This document shows, one piece after another, positions 9,875 through 17,478 of a stretch of DNA of 25,889 nucleotides. Made by a program: the position numbers and the translations under genes. Positions within the stretch are counted from its first letter, which is position 1. Each line of letters begins with the position of its first letter. Source of the DNA: Azonexaceae bacterium (lineage in GTDB: Bacteria > Pseudomonadota > Gammaproteobacteria > Burkholderiales > Rhodocyclaceae); NCBI GenBank assembly GCA_009469685.1, contig SSTA01000168.1, forward strand, positions 1-25,889. Direction: 5' to 3'. The notes under the pieces were generated by a model. The model was not told the DNA's origin. It made no database searches and saw only the letters and a program-made list of their open reading frames with translations.

Positions 9875-11788
9875 GTGGCAGATTTTCACAACCCGGATGG
9901 AGATCTGGAGCGCTTCCGCCTGCGCGTGGGAATTGCCGGTCTTGCGGTCCTGATCGCTTTCTGCATCCTGTTCGGCCGTTTCGTCTATCTCCAGATCGTC
10001 CAGCACGAGTACTACCGCACGCGGGCCGAGGACAACCGCATCGCCCTGCTTCCCATCGTCCCCAATCGGGGCGTGATCACCGACCGCAACGGGATCGTCC
10101 TCGCGCGGAATTATTCAGCCTTCACCCTGGAAATCACGCCATCCCGGGTCGCGGTCCTGGACCAGACCATAGACGGGCTGGCGGAGATCATCGAAATCCA
10201 GTCCAAGGATCGCAAGCGCTTCAAGCGCCTGTTGGACGAAGCGAAGAATTTCGAATCCATCCCCATCCGGACCCGCCTGTCCGACGAAGAAGTCGCCCGC
10301 TTCGCCGCCCACCGTTACCGCTTCCCCGGCGTCGAAGTCAAAGCCCGCCTCTTCCGGCAATATCCTTTGGGTACGGTCGCTTCCCACGCCCTCGGCTACA
10401 TGGGGCGGGTCACCGATCGGGATCTGGAATGGATAGGCGAGCGAGGCCAGGAAGCGAACTATAAGGGCACCGATCACGTGGGCAAGACCGGCCTCGAACA
10501 GCATTACGAATTCGAGCTGCACGGGGAAACCGGTTACGAGCAAGTCGAAATTGACGCGGGGGGACGCGCCATCCGCAGCCTCAGGCGGACCCCCCCCGTT
10601 TCGGGCAACAATCTGGCGCTGACGCTGGACGCCAAGTTGCAGGAAATGGCCGAAAAAGCCTTCGGCGACCGCAAGGGTTCCCTGGTCGCCATCGAACCCG
10701 CAACGGGAGGGGTGCTGGCGCTTGTCTCCAGTCCCACTTTCGATCCCAATCTTTTCGTCGACGGAATCACGCCTGAAAACTGGAAGGACTTGAACGACGA
10801 TCCGAAGAAACCCATGGTCAATCGGGCGATCAACGGCGCCTACCCGCCGGGGTCCACTTTCAAGCCTTTCATGGCGCTCGCCGCCCTGGAGGCCGGGAAA
10901 CGCACTCCCGCTCAAGTCATCAACGACCCGGGTTTCTTCACTTTCGGCAATCACACCTTCCGGGACGACAAGAAAGGGGGCCATGGAGCGGTCGACATGT
11001 ACAAGTCCATCGTCCATTCCTGCGACACCTACTATTACATGCTGGCCAACGATTTGGGGATCGACGGTATCGCCCGCTTCATGGGATCCATAGGCCTGGG
11101 TCAGCGCACCGGAGTCGACCTTGGCAAAGACGACTCCGGCGAATCGAAAGGCGTTCTTCCCTCTCCGGAATGGAAGCGGCAGCGCTTCAAGCGCCCCGAG
11201 CAGCAGAAGTGGTATGCCGGAGAGACGATCTCCATTGGAATTGGCCAGGGGTACAACGCCTACACCCCCATCCAACTGGCCCAGGCCACCGCCACCGTGG
11301 CCAATAACGGCGTAATGTTCCGGCCCCACTTGGTGAGCCATATCACTGATACCCGGACGGGCGCCAGGCGTCCAATCGAGCCGCAACCCATCCGTACCCT
11401 GGATTGGAAGCCGCAGAACATCGAGACCATCAAGCGGGCCTTGGTGGGCGTGAACAAGGAAGGGACCGGTGCCCGGGCATTTGCCGGCGCAACGTACGAA
11501 GCGGCCGGCAAAACCGGAACCGCCCAGGTATTCTCCCTTAAGGGAGCCCAGTATCGCGAGGGAGGCGTCAAAAAGGAATTGCGCGACCACGCCTTGTTCA
11601 TTGCCTTCGCGCCAGTGGAAAATCCGCGCATCGCGCTCGCCATCCTCGTCGAAAACGGCGGTTTCGGCGCCCAGTCGGCGGCGCCCATCGCCCGCATGGT
11701 TTTCGATTACTATCTTCTGGGCAAGGTCCCGGCAGGCGCAGCCGGCGAAGACGCAGCGGCGGTCGAAAACGACAACGACGAGGAATAG
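9875..11788 (+). CDS. mrdA: Penicillin-binding protein 2 (elongation transpeptidase)
   Basis: A 637-residue class B PBP starting with GTG at 9875 behind an AAGGAA ribosome-binding site. It has a transmembrane anchor at about residues 19-42, a pedestal domain with IVPNRGVITDRNGIVLARN (61-79) and GYMGRVTDRD, and then the transpeptidase domain. Active-site motifs are STFK (S327, K330), S382-C383-D384 as the SxN-type motif, and KTG (546-548). It cross-links peptidoglycan during lateral growth with RodA, encoded next. The C-terminal tail is acidic (ENDNDEE). Confidence 0.97.
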   Translation: MADFHNPDGDLERFRLRVGIAGLAVLIAFCILFGRFVYLQIVQHEYYRTRAEDNRIALLPIVPNRGVITDRNGIVLARNYSAFTLEITPSRVAVLDQTIDGLAEIIEIQSKDRKRFKRLLDEAKNFESIPIRTRLSDEEVARFAAHRYRFPGVEVKARLFRQYPLGTVASHALGYMGRVTDRDLEWIGERGQEANYKGTDHVGKTGLEQHYEFELHGETGYEQVEIDAGGRAIRSLRRTPPVSGNNLALTLDAKLQEMAEKAFGDRKGSLVAIEPATGGVLALVSSPTFDPNLFVDGITPENWKDLNDDPKKPMVNRAINGAYPPGSTFKPFMALAALEAGKRTPAQVINDPGFFTFGNHTFRDDKKGGHGAVDMYKSIVHSCDTYYYMLANDLGIDGIARFMGSIGLGQRTGVDLGKDDSGESKGVLPSPEWKRQRFKRPEQQKWYAGETISIGIGQGYNAYTPIQLAQATATVANNGVMFRPHLVSHITDTRTGARRPIEPQPIRTLDWKPQNIETIKRALVGVNKEGTGARAFAGATYEAAGKTGTAQVFSLKGAQYREGGVKKELRDHALFIAFAPVENPRIALAILVENGGFGAQSAAPIARMVFDYYLLGKVPAGAAGEDAAAVENDNDEE

Positions 11789-11794
11789 GCGGGG

Positions 11795-12907
11795 ATGATC
11801 GATCTGCGCAACTGGCTCCGGCGCGGCTGGACCGAATTGGCCAATCCGATCGACGGTCCCCTGCTGGCGATCGCCTTGGCCATCATGGCCGTGGGCATCT
11901 CGACCATCCACTCCGCCACTTACGACGGAGTCGAAAGGGGAGCTTCCCAGGGGCTCCATCTCTTGTTCGCCCTCACGCTGATGTGGGTGATCGCTCGCGT
12001 CCCTCCCCAGAAGATGATGCGCTTCGCGGTCCCGCTCTACATCCTGGGCGTGATCCTGCTGGTCGGCGTCTTCCTGTTTGGCGTCAAGGTCAATGGGGCT
12101 CGCCGTTGGCTTCCGCTAGGATTTACCCGCATACAGCCCTCCGAGGTCATGAAGATCGCCATGCCGCTGATGCTCGCCTGGTATTTCCATAAATTTGAAG
12201 GCGCCTTGCGCCTGCGCCACTATCTCGGTGCGGCACTCCTGCTCTTCCTTCCCTTCGCCTTGATCGCCAAGCAACCCGATCTGGGCACCGCCATCCTGGT
12301 CGGGGCCGCCGGATTCTACGTCATTTTCCTGGCGGGCCTGCCCTGGAAAGTGATCATCGGCTTGATTGCCGCGGGGGCTTCCGCTGCGCCGTTTCTCTGG
12401 AATCTGATGCACGACTACCAGCGCAAGCGCATCCTCACCCTGATCGACCCGACCACCGATCCGCTGGGGGCGGGCTACCACATCATCCAGGCAACCATTG
12501 CCATCGGATCAGGAGGGCCAACGGGCAAGGGCTACCTCAACGGCACCCAGACTCACCTTGAGTTCATCCCGGAGCGCCACACCGACTTCATATTCGCCGT
12601 CTTTTCGGAAGAATGGGGCCTGATTGGGAATGTAGCGCTATTGATTCTCTATACCCTGCTCATCGGTCGCGGCCTCATGATCGCCTCTGCCGCACCCACG
12701 CTCTTCTCGCGCCTGCTCGCCGGAGCCATCACCCTGGGTTTCTTCACCTACGCCTTCATCAATATGGGTATGGTGAGCGGGATCCTGCCGGTGGTAGGCG
12801 TCCCCCTTCCCTTCATGAGCTATGGCGGTACCGCCCTGGTCACTCTTTTTGTGGGACTCGGCGTGCTCATGTCCATCCACACCCACCGCATGTTGGTTCA
12901 AAAATGA
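11795..12907 (+). CDS. rodA: SEDS peptidoglycan glycosyltransferase RodA
   Basis: A 370-residue polytopic protein, the same size as E. coli RodA (also called MrdB). Conserved SEDS blocks include NGARRWLPLGFTRIQPSEVM (about 95-114), KQPDLGTAIL, a long extracytoplasmic loop with TLIDPTTDPLGAGYH, the signature LEFIPERHTDFIFAVFSEEW, and the terminal MSYGGTALVTL. It polymerises glycan strands from lipid II and works with PBP2. The gene starts six bases after mrdA, and its TGA overlaps the rlpA ATG (ATGA). Confidence 0.97.
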   Translation: MIDLRNWLRRGWTELANPIDGPLLAIALAIMAVGISTIHSATYDGVERGASQGLHLLFALTLMWVIARVPPQKMMRFAVPLYILGVILLVGVFLFGVKVNGARRWLPLGFTRIQPSEVMKIAMPLMLAWYFHKFEGALRLRHYLGAALLLFLPFALIAKQPDLGTAILVGAAGFYVIFLAGLPWKVIIGLIAAGASAAPFLWNLMHDYQRKRILTLIDPTTDPLGAGYHIIQATIAIGSGGPTGKGYLNGTQTHLEFIPERHTDFIFAVFSEEWGLIGNVALLILYTLLIGRGLMIASAAPTLFSRLLAGAITLGFFTYAFINMGMVSGILPVVGVPLPFMSYGGTALVTLFVGLGVLMSIHTHRMLVQK

Positions 12908-13911
12908 ACTCCCGGGTCGCTTCTCAACCCGCCCTCGGAAAGCTGGCGCGCATGGTGTTGGCGACCGGAACCGCTACCCTCGCCGCCTGCGGCAACCTGC
13001 CGTCCAACGCTCCGCCGCCTTCGGAAGCTTCCGGCGGTGCGTCCGTGCCGAGCACGGCCGTCCGCACGCCGAGCGCAACGCGAAAACCGCAGGTCGTTTT
13101 AAAGCGAGGAGGCGGTTTCTACAAGGATGACGGCCCCGGCGAGGAAATTCCCGACGGCCTCGACGAAGTTCCCGATGCAGAACCGCGTTGGGAACCTCTG
13201 CACAAGCCGGCGCAGCGTCCCTATGTCGTCCTCGGCAGGGAGTATGTTCCGAATACCGCAGTCCGCCCGTACAAGGCCCGGGGTATCGCCAGCTGGTATG
13301 GCAAGAAGTTCCACGGGCAGAAAACTTCCATCGGCGAACCCTACGACATGTTCGCCATGACCGCCGCCCACCCCACCCTGGCTCTACCCTCCTACGTAAG
13401 AGTAACGCACGTACAAAGCGGGAAGGCAGTCGTCGTTCGGGTCATCGACCGCGGCCCTTTCCATGCCGACCGCATCATCGACCTCTCTTACACCGCCGCG
13501 TACAAACTCGGTCTGGTCCAAGGCGGTAGCGGTCTGGTGGAGGTGGAAGCGCTCCTGCCCGGAGAATCCGCCCCACGGCCGCTCCCTAGCCCGGAACGGG
13601 ACGAGATCGAGGAATTCACGCGCCGATTGGCACGGGAGGAAGCCTCGACCCAGACCGTCGCCACGGAAAGCGCATTACGCGGGGTCTACCTCCAGTTGGG
13701 TGCCTTCGGCAATGCCGACAATGCCGAGACCCTCAAAAATCATCTGAGCCGGGAGCTCGACTGGCTCACCGACCCGATGCGCATTGTTGCCGGCAAGAAC
13801 GTCCACCGTCTCCAGCTCGGCCCCTACGCCAACCGGGCCGACGCGGAGAAGATCGCCGAACGCATCCGCCTAGCCCTGGGCTACCGTCCGACCTTCGTCA
13901 TCCGACCGTAA
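12904..13911 (+). CDS. rlpA: Septal ring lytic transglycosylase RlpA, lipoprotein with SPOR domain
   Basis: A 335-residue lipoprotein. ATG 12904 overlaps the rodA stop (ATGA) and gives a signal with lipobox LAAC (C29). A Pro/Ser/Ala-rich linker leads to the double-psi beta-barrel at about 125-217, with GIASWYGKKFHGQKTSIGE and VVVRVIDRGPF. The positions corresponding to the catalytic residues described for Pseudomonas RlpA are kept with identical spacing: E145, H156 and D182. A C-terminal SPOR domain (about 258-335, GVYLQLGAFGNADNAETL...) should bind denuded septal glycan. So an active transglycosylase is expected. It ends the mre operon and overlaps a convergent regulator gene by 14 bases. 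Confidence 0.94.
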   Translation: MNSRVASQPALGKLARMVLATGTATLAACGNLPSNAPPPSEASGGASVPSTAVRTPSATRKPQVVLKRGGGFYKDDGPGEEIPDGLDEVPDAEPRWEPLHKPAQRPYVVLGREYVPNTAVRPYKARGIASWYGKKFHGQKTSIGEPYDMFAMTAAHPTLALPSYVRVTHVQSGKAVVVRVIDRGPFHADRIIDLSYTAAYKLGLVQGGSGLVEVEALLPGESAPRPLPSPERDEIEEFTRRLAREEASTQTVATESALRGVYLQLGAFGNADNAETLKNHLSRELDWLTDPMRIVAGKNVHRLQLGPYANRADAEKIAERIRLALGYRPTFVIRP

Positions 13912-14797
13912 GGCGGACCGTCGCGACTACCACGTTGCCGCGGCCGCGATACTCGACCTCGGTGAAACTCATCATCTTGGCCATGGCAATGCCGCGGCCG
14001 TTGGGATCGAACGCCCGCTCCGGGTCGAAATCGAGGTATTTCTTCCAATCGAACCCCTCGCCCTGGTCGGTGATCGTGAATACGATGCGGTCCGGAAAGC
14101 GCTCGCAGCACACCGACGCAAAACGATCCCGGAACTGCGGCAGGGCCAGCCGACGGGCGATTTCCGCTTCCCACTGGCCTTCCCACTTGAGCAGCGCCTT
14201 CTCCTTGTAGGTCACGCCCAGGTTGCCATGTTCTACGGCATTGACCATCAGGTCGGCAAGCCCCGGCGCCACCGCTTCCGGTTGCGGGCAGAGGGCTGCA
14301 AGCAGCGGGACGAGCCGAGCGACATCGTCCAGATTCACGAAGCGCTCCTCGACCCCGAGGCCGATCTGGGCGCCGGTTTCCGGATGCGCCGCCTGACGCT
14401 GAACCGCCTCGCGGTGGCGGAGATCGTCGAGGGCGGAACGGACGATCTGCACCAGAGCCTCGGGTTCGTAAGGCTTGGTCAAATAGTAGTAGGCCCCCGC
14501 GTCCAGGCCCTGGCGGATCTGCTCCGGCGCGGAAGCTGCCGTCTGCATGATCACCGGGATGTCGGCGAACGGGGTCTCGGTCTTCAAACGGCGCAGGAAT
14601 TCCATGCCGTCGAGCCCGGGCATCATCCGGTCGAGAACCACCAGGTCGTAGTCACTCCCGTTCAGCTGGAACCGGTCCCAAGCGGCCACCGGATCGCTGA
14701 AGAGGTCGAGGGTCAACCCCTCGTCGGCGAGGAATTCCTCGATGATGAACAGATTCATCTGCTCATCGTCGACGACCAGCACGCGTTCCTTCGTCAT
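13898..14797 (-). CDS. Response regulator with C-terminal HATPase (RsbW-like) output domain
   Basis: A 299-residue two-domain protein. Residues 1-125 are a receiver with acidic pocket D10/D11, phospho-acceptor D56 in LVVLDRMMPGLDG and K108 in YLTKPYEP. Residues about 160-299 resemble the anti-sigma/HisKA-like ATPase fold: N-box GLADLMVNAVEHGNLGV, G1-type DQGEGFDWKKYL and G2-type GRGIAMAKMMSF. No phosphatase or DNA-binding domain is present. ATG 14797 is chosen because GGAGGAG lies nine bases upstream; in-frame ATGs at 14830 and 14854 would add an unconserved leader. A receiver controlling a Ser-kinase/anti-sigma-like ATPase suggests partner switching, but no anti-sigma antagonist or kinase lies nearby, so targets are unknown. 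Confidence 0.88.
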   Translation of the reverse strand: MTKERVLVVDDEQMNLFIIEEFLADEGLTLDLFSDPVAAWDRFQLNGSDYDLVVLDRMMPGLDGMEFLRRLKTETPFADIPVIMQTAASAPEQIRQGLDAGAYYYLTKPYEPEALVQIVRSALDDLRHREAVQRQAAHPETGAQIGLGVEERFVNLDDVARLVPLLAALCPQPEAVAPGLADLMVNAVEHGNLGVTYKEKALLKWEGQWEAEIARRLALPQFRDRFASVCCERFPDRIVFTITDQGEGFDWKKYLDFDPERAFDPNGRGIAMAKMMSFTEVEYRGRGNVVVATVRLTVG

Positions 14798-14883
14798 CGT
14801 GACTGTCTCCTCCGTGGCCGGCAGGCCCATGCGCTCTTTTTTATAGTGCCTCATATTACCCGAAGCCCGCGTGCTCCGGGGTA

Positions 14884-14897
14884 TTGACCGGGATCAA
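14884..14897 (+). promoter_or_regulatory. FNR/ANR-type box upstream of ubiU
   Basis: TTGAC-CGGG-ATCAA, a 9-of-10 match to the FNR/ANR/DNR half-site consensus TTGAT-N4-ATCAA. Its centre (14890.5) is about 31 bases upstream of the centre of the -10 element TATACT. That puts it close to -41.5 from the predicted start, the class II position where FNR-type proteins activate transcription. Oxygen-independent ubiquinone genes are known FNR targets in E. coli, which makes functional use likely. Confidence 0.75.
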
Positions 14898-14918
14898 GGG
14901 TCGCGGGCCGTCCGTCAC

Positions 14919-14924
14919 TATACT
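14919..14924 (+). promoter_or_regulatory. -10 element of the ubiUVT promoter
   Basis: TATACT (5 of 6 to TATAAT) lies downstream of the FNR-type box, with a predicted transcription start near 14931-14932. No good -35 hexamer is present, as expected for an activator-dependent class II promoter. The ubiU ATG follows at 14953. Confidence 0.6.
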
Positions 14925-14952
14925 TGCCCAATTCGCAATAGCCCCAGGCACT

Positions 14953-15963
14953 ATGACTGCTGCACTTCCCGACCTCGTCTGCCCTGCCGGCAGCCTACCC
15001 GCCCTCAAGGCGGCCGTCGACCATGGCGCCGACGCCGTCTACCTGGGCTTCAAGAACGGCACCAACGCCCGCAATTTTTCAGGCCTGAACTTCGACGCCA
15101 GGACCATGGCTGAAGGACTCGGCTACGCCCGCGGCAAGGCTTGTGAAGTGCTCGTCGCCATCAATACCTTTCCTCAGCCAGGCCGGATCGCCGACTGGCG
15201 CAGCGCGGTCGATGCCGCCGCCGATCTGGAGGTGGACGCCATCATCCTGGCTGACGTCGGATTGCTCGATTATGCTTGCCGCCGCCACCCCCGGCAACGT
15301 TTGCATCTCTCGGTCCAGGGTTCGGCCACCAACTACGAAGCGATTAACTTTGCCCAGCGCGAGTTCGGTGTCCGCCGCGCCGTCCTGCCTCGGGTGCTGA
15401 CCCTGGCCCAGGTCGAACACGTCATCCGCAACACCATGGTGGAAATCGAGGTATTCGGATTCGGCAGCCTCTGCGTCATGAATGAAGGGCGCTGTTGGCT
15501 CTCGTCCTACGCCTGCGGGGAATCCCCCAACACCGTCGGGGCTTGCTCTCCGGCCAAGTACGTCAAGTGGGAAAAGAGCGCAAACCGTATGGACACCCGC
15601 CTCAACGGCATTCTCATCGATCGCTTTGCCGACAATGAACCGGCCGGCTACCCCACTCTGTGCAAGGGCCGCTTCGAGGTCCAGGGCGAGACCTATTACG
15701 CCCTGGAAGAACCGACCAGCCTCAACGTTCTGGGCATTCTTCCGGAAATCGTCAAGGCCGGCGTCCGGGCCATCAAGGTCGAGGGTCGCCAACGCAGCCC
15801 GGCCTATGTCGCGCAAGTCACCCGAACCCTGCGCGCAGCCCTCGACAGCCTCTCGGCCGACGGCGCGCGTTACCAAGTCCGCCCCGACTGGCAGGCCCAG
15901 CTGGCCAAGGTTTCCGAGGGCAATCAAGCCACCCTCGGCGCCTACAATCGACCCTGGCGTTAA
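14953..15963 (+). CDS. ubiU: O2-independent ubiquinone biosynthesis protein UbiU (peptidase U32 family)
   Basis: A 336-residue U32-family protein; E. coli UbiU (YhbU) has 331. The N-terminus MTAALPDLVCPAGSLPALKA is standard; an in-frame upstream ATG overlaps the FNR-type box and was rejected. The four [4Fe-4S] ligands are present with the spacing of the E. coli protein (7, 17, 39): C174, C181, C198 and C237, in SLCVMNEGRC, VGACSPAKY and YPTLCKGRF. UbiU forms a heterodimer with UbiV that hydroxylates the ubiquinone ring without O2, using prephenate as the oxygen donor. It is the first gene of ubiUVT. Confidence 0.95.
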   Translation: MTAALPDLVCPAGSLPALKAAVDHGADAVYLGFKNGTNARNFSGLNFDARTMAEGLGYARGKACEVLVAINTFPQPGRIADWRSAVDAAADLEVDAIILADVGLLDYACRRHPRQRLHLSVQGSATNYEAINFAQREFGVRRAVLPRVLTLAQVEHVIRNTMVEIEVFGFGSLCVMNEGRCWLSSYACGESPNTVGACSPAKYVKWEKSANRMDTRLNGILIDRFADNEPAGYPTLCKGRFEVQGETYYALEEPTSLNVLGILPEIVKAGVRAIKVEGRQRSPAYVAQVTRTLRAALDSLSADGARYQVRPDWQAQLAKVSEGNQATLGAYNRPWR

Positions 15964-15993
15964 GCCCCCCACCTCTTTCCGTCGTTCCCGCCC

Positions 15994-16893
15994 ATGAAGC
16001 TCGCTCTCGGTCCTCTACTCTTCTTCTGGCCCAAAAATCAGGTCCTCGAGTTTTATGCGGAAATGGCCGAGAACCAAGTCCTGGAAACCCTCTATGTAGG
16101 CGAAGTGGTCTGTTCGCGCCGGCAGCAATTGCGCGTCGCCGACTGGATCGGACTGGCCCGCGATCTCACCGATGCGGGCAAGGAAGTCGTCGTTTCCGCC
16201 CAGGCGCTTCTCGAGTCGGAAAGCGATCTCAAGGCCCTGCGCCGCATGGTGGACGAAGCCGGCTGCGTGATCGAAGCGAACGACCTGGGAGCGGTCAATG
16301 TGCTCGGCGGCCGGCCCTTTGTTGCCGGGCCGCACCTCAACATCTACAACGAAGCCACTCTGGAGACCTACGCCCGTTTCGGGATGAGGCGCTGGGTGCC
16401 CCCCCTGGAGGCGGACCGCCATCTGGTGGCGACGCTGCATCAGAAACGCCCCGCCGGCGTCGAAACCGAGGTCTTCGCCTTCGGTCGGCTGCCGCTGGCC
16501 TTCTCTGCCCGCTGCTTCACCGCCCGCCACTACAACCTCAACAAGGACGACTGCCAGTTCAAATGCCTGGACCACCCGGAGGGACTGACCCTGCGGACCC
16601 GCGACGGACAGGACTTCCTTACCGTCAACGGAATCCAGACCCTTTCCGCCCAGTCCTACAATCTGCTCGACCAAGTGCCCGACCTGACGGCCCTTGGGAT
16701 CGATCTCTTGCGTATCAGTCCTCAGCCGGAGCACACCCCTTCGGTCCTGGCCGCCTTCGACGCCGCCCGCCGCGGAAAACCTGCAGCGGCTGACCCGGCC
16801 TGGAACCCTCTCGGCCTGGTCGATGGTTACTGGTTCGGCGATGCGGGAATCGCCCGCCACCGCCCCGCCGCAATTCCCGGAGTCTGCCCATGA
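15994..16893 (+). CDS. ubiV: O2-independent ubiquinone biosynthesis protein UbiV
   Basis: A 299-residue U32-family partner of UbiU (E. coli YhbV is of similar size). It starts [20 protein letters not shown]. The cluster ligands are C40 (VVCSRR), C174, C187 and C191; the 13 and 4 residue spacings of the last three equal those of E. coli UbiV (C180, C193, C197). The block [20 protein letters not shown] is typical. With UbiU it catalyses the anaerobic hydroxylation steps of ubiquinone synthesis. The gene follows ubiU after 30 bases, and its TGA overlaps the ubiT ATG (ATGA). Confidence 0.94.
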   Translation: MKLALGPLLFFWPKNQVLEFYAEMAENQVLETLYVGEVVCSRRQQLRVADWIGLARDLTDAGKEVVVSAQALLESESDLKALRRMVDEAGCVIEANDLGAVNVLGGRPFVAGPHLNIYNEATLETYARFGMRRWVPPLEADRHLVATLHQKRPAGVETEVFAFGRLPLAFSARCFTARHYNLNKDDCQFKCLDHPEGLTLRTRDGQDFLTVNGIQTLSAQSYNLLDQVPDLTALGIDLLRISPQPEHTPSVLAAFDAARRGKPAAADPAWNPLGLVDGYWFGDAGIARHRPAAIPGVCP

Positions 16894-17342
16894 GCCCAAG
16901 CATCTCCATTCCGAGATTTAGTCTTCCCCCTTTCATCGCGACCATCGGCCAACATTTGCCGCAATGGCCCCACACGCTGGCCCTGGTCGCCGGGCTCAAC
17001 ACGGCGGTCCGCCTACGCCTGCTCACCGGGGCCGATCTCTCGATGTTGGAGGACAAGTTGTTTCGGGTTCGCGTCCTCGATACCGGCGGAACGGCAACCT
17101 TCACCTGCCGTGGCGCCCTGTTCCACCCAGTCTTGCGGCCGCAGAGAGAACCCGACCTTTGCTTCGCAGCCAAGCTTTCCGCCTACCTTCAACTCCTCGC
17201 CCGCCAGGAAGACCCGGACACCCTATTCTTCAATCGGGAACTCGAAATCACCGGCGATACCGAACTGGGACTCACCGTAAAGAACATGCTCGACGCCGTC
17301 GAGTGGCCGCAGCTTGTCCTTCCTTTCGCCAGGAAATCGTGA
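16890..17342 (+). CDS. ubiT: O2-independent ubiquinone biosynthesis accessory factor UbiT (SCP2 domain)
   Basis: A 150-residue SCP2-domain protein matching the UbiT/YhbT family. The N-terminal segment with [20 protein letters not shown] and the SCP2 core with [40 protein letters not shown] and [17 protein letters not shown] are visible. UbiT binds hydrophobic ubiquinone intermediates under anaerobiosis, playing the role of UbiJ. ATG 16890 overlaps the ubiV stop, so translation is coupled. The SCP2 family is diverse, but the position makes UbiT the clear assignment. Confidence 0.93.
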   Translation: MSPSISIPRFSLPPFIATIGQHLPQWPHTLALVAGLNTAVRLRLLTGADLSMLEDKLFRVRVLDTGGTATFTCRGALFHPVLRPQREPDLCFAAKLSAYLQLLARQEDPDTLFFNRELEITGDTELGLTVKNMLDAVEWPQLVLPFARKS

Positions 17343-17478
17343 CTGCGAACCTTGCATCGCTCCGTTGCACCGGACGTCCTACCAGAACGTCTATGGCGGG
17401 TCGATACCGCTGAGGCCGGGTATTCGCCGCGGCTTAACGCCAGGCAAGGGAGTCGGTTTGGAAAGCACGGGAACCGCC
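17343..17478. other. 136-base convergent gap without a recognisable gene
   Basis: The gap lies between the ubiT stop and the end of the convergent response-regulator gene. I see no promoter, no T-tailed hairpin and no RNA gene. Small self-complementary words such as GGACGTCC and GCCGCGGC occur but are expected at this base composition. Confidence 0.5.

Noticed and set aside
10115..11959. Minus-strand open frame of 614 codons antisense to mrdA
   Set aside because: mrdA on the plus strand has all PBP2 motifs; the antisense product shows no recognisable family and has no ribosome-binding context.
14884..14952. Longer ubiU start at ATG 14884
   Set aside because: It would add 23 unconserved residues, overlaps the FNR-type box, and lies upstream of the predicted transcription start. 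ATG 14953 gives the family N-terminus.
15660..16793. Plus-strand open frame of 377 codons overlapping ubiU and ubiV in another frame
   Set aside because: Its Pro/Arg/Ser-rich composition is typical of a shifted frame; ubiU and ubiV both have their iron-sulfur ligands in the accepted frames.
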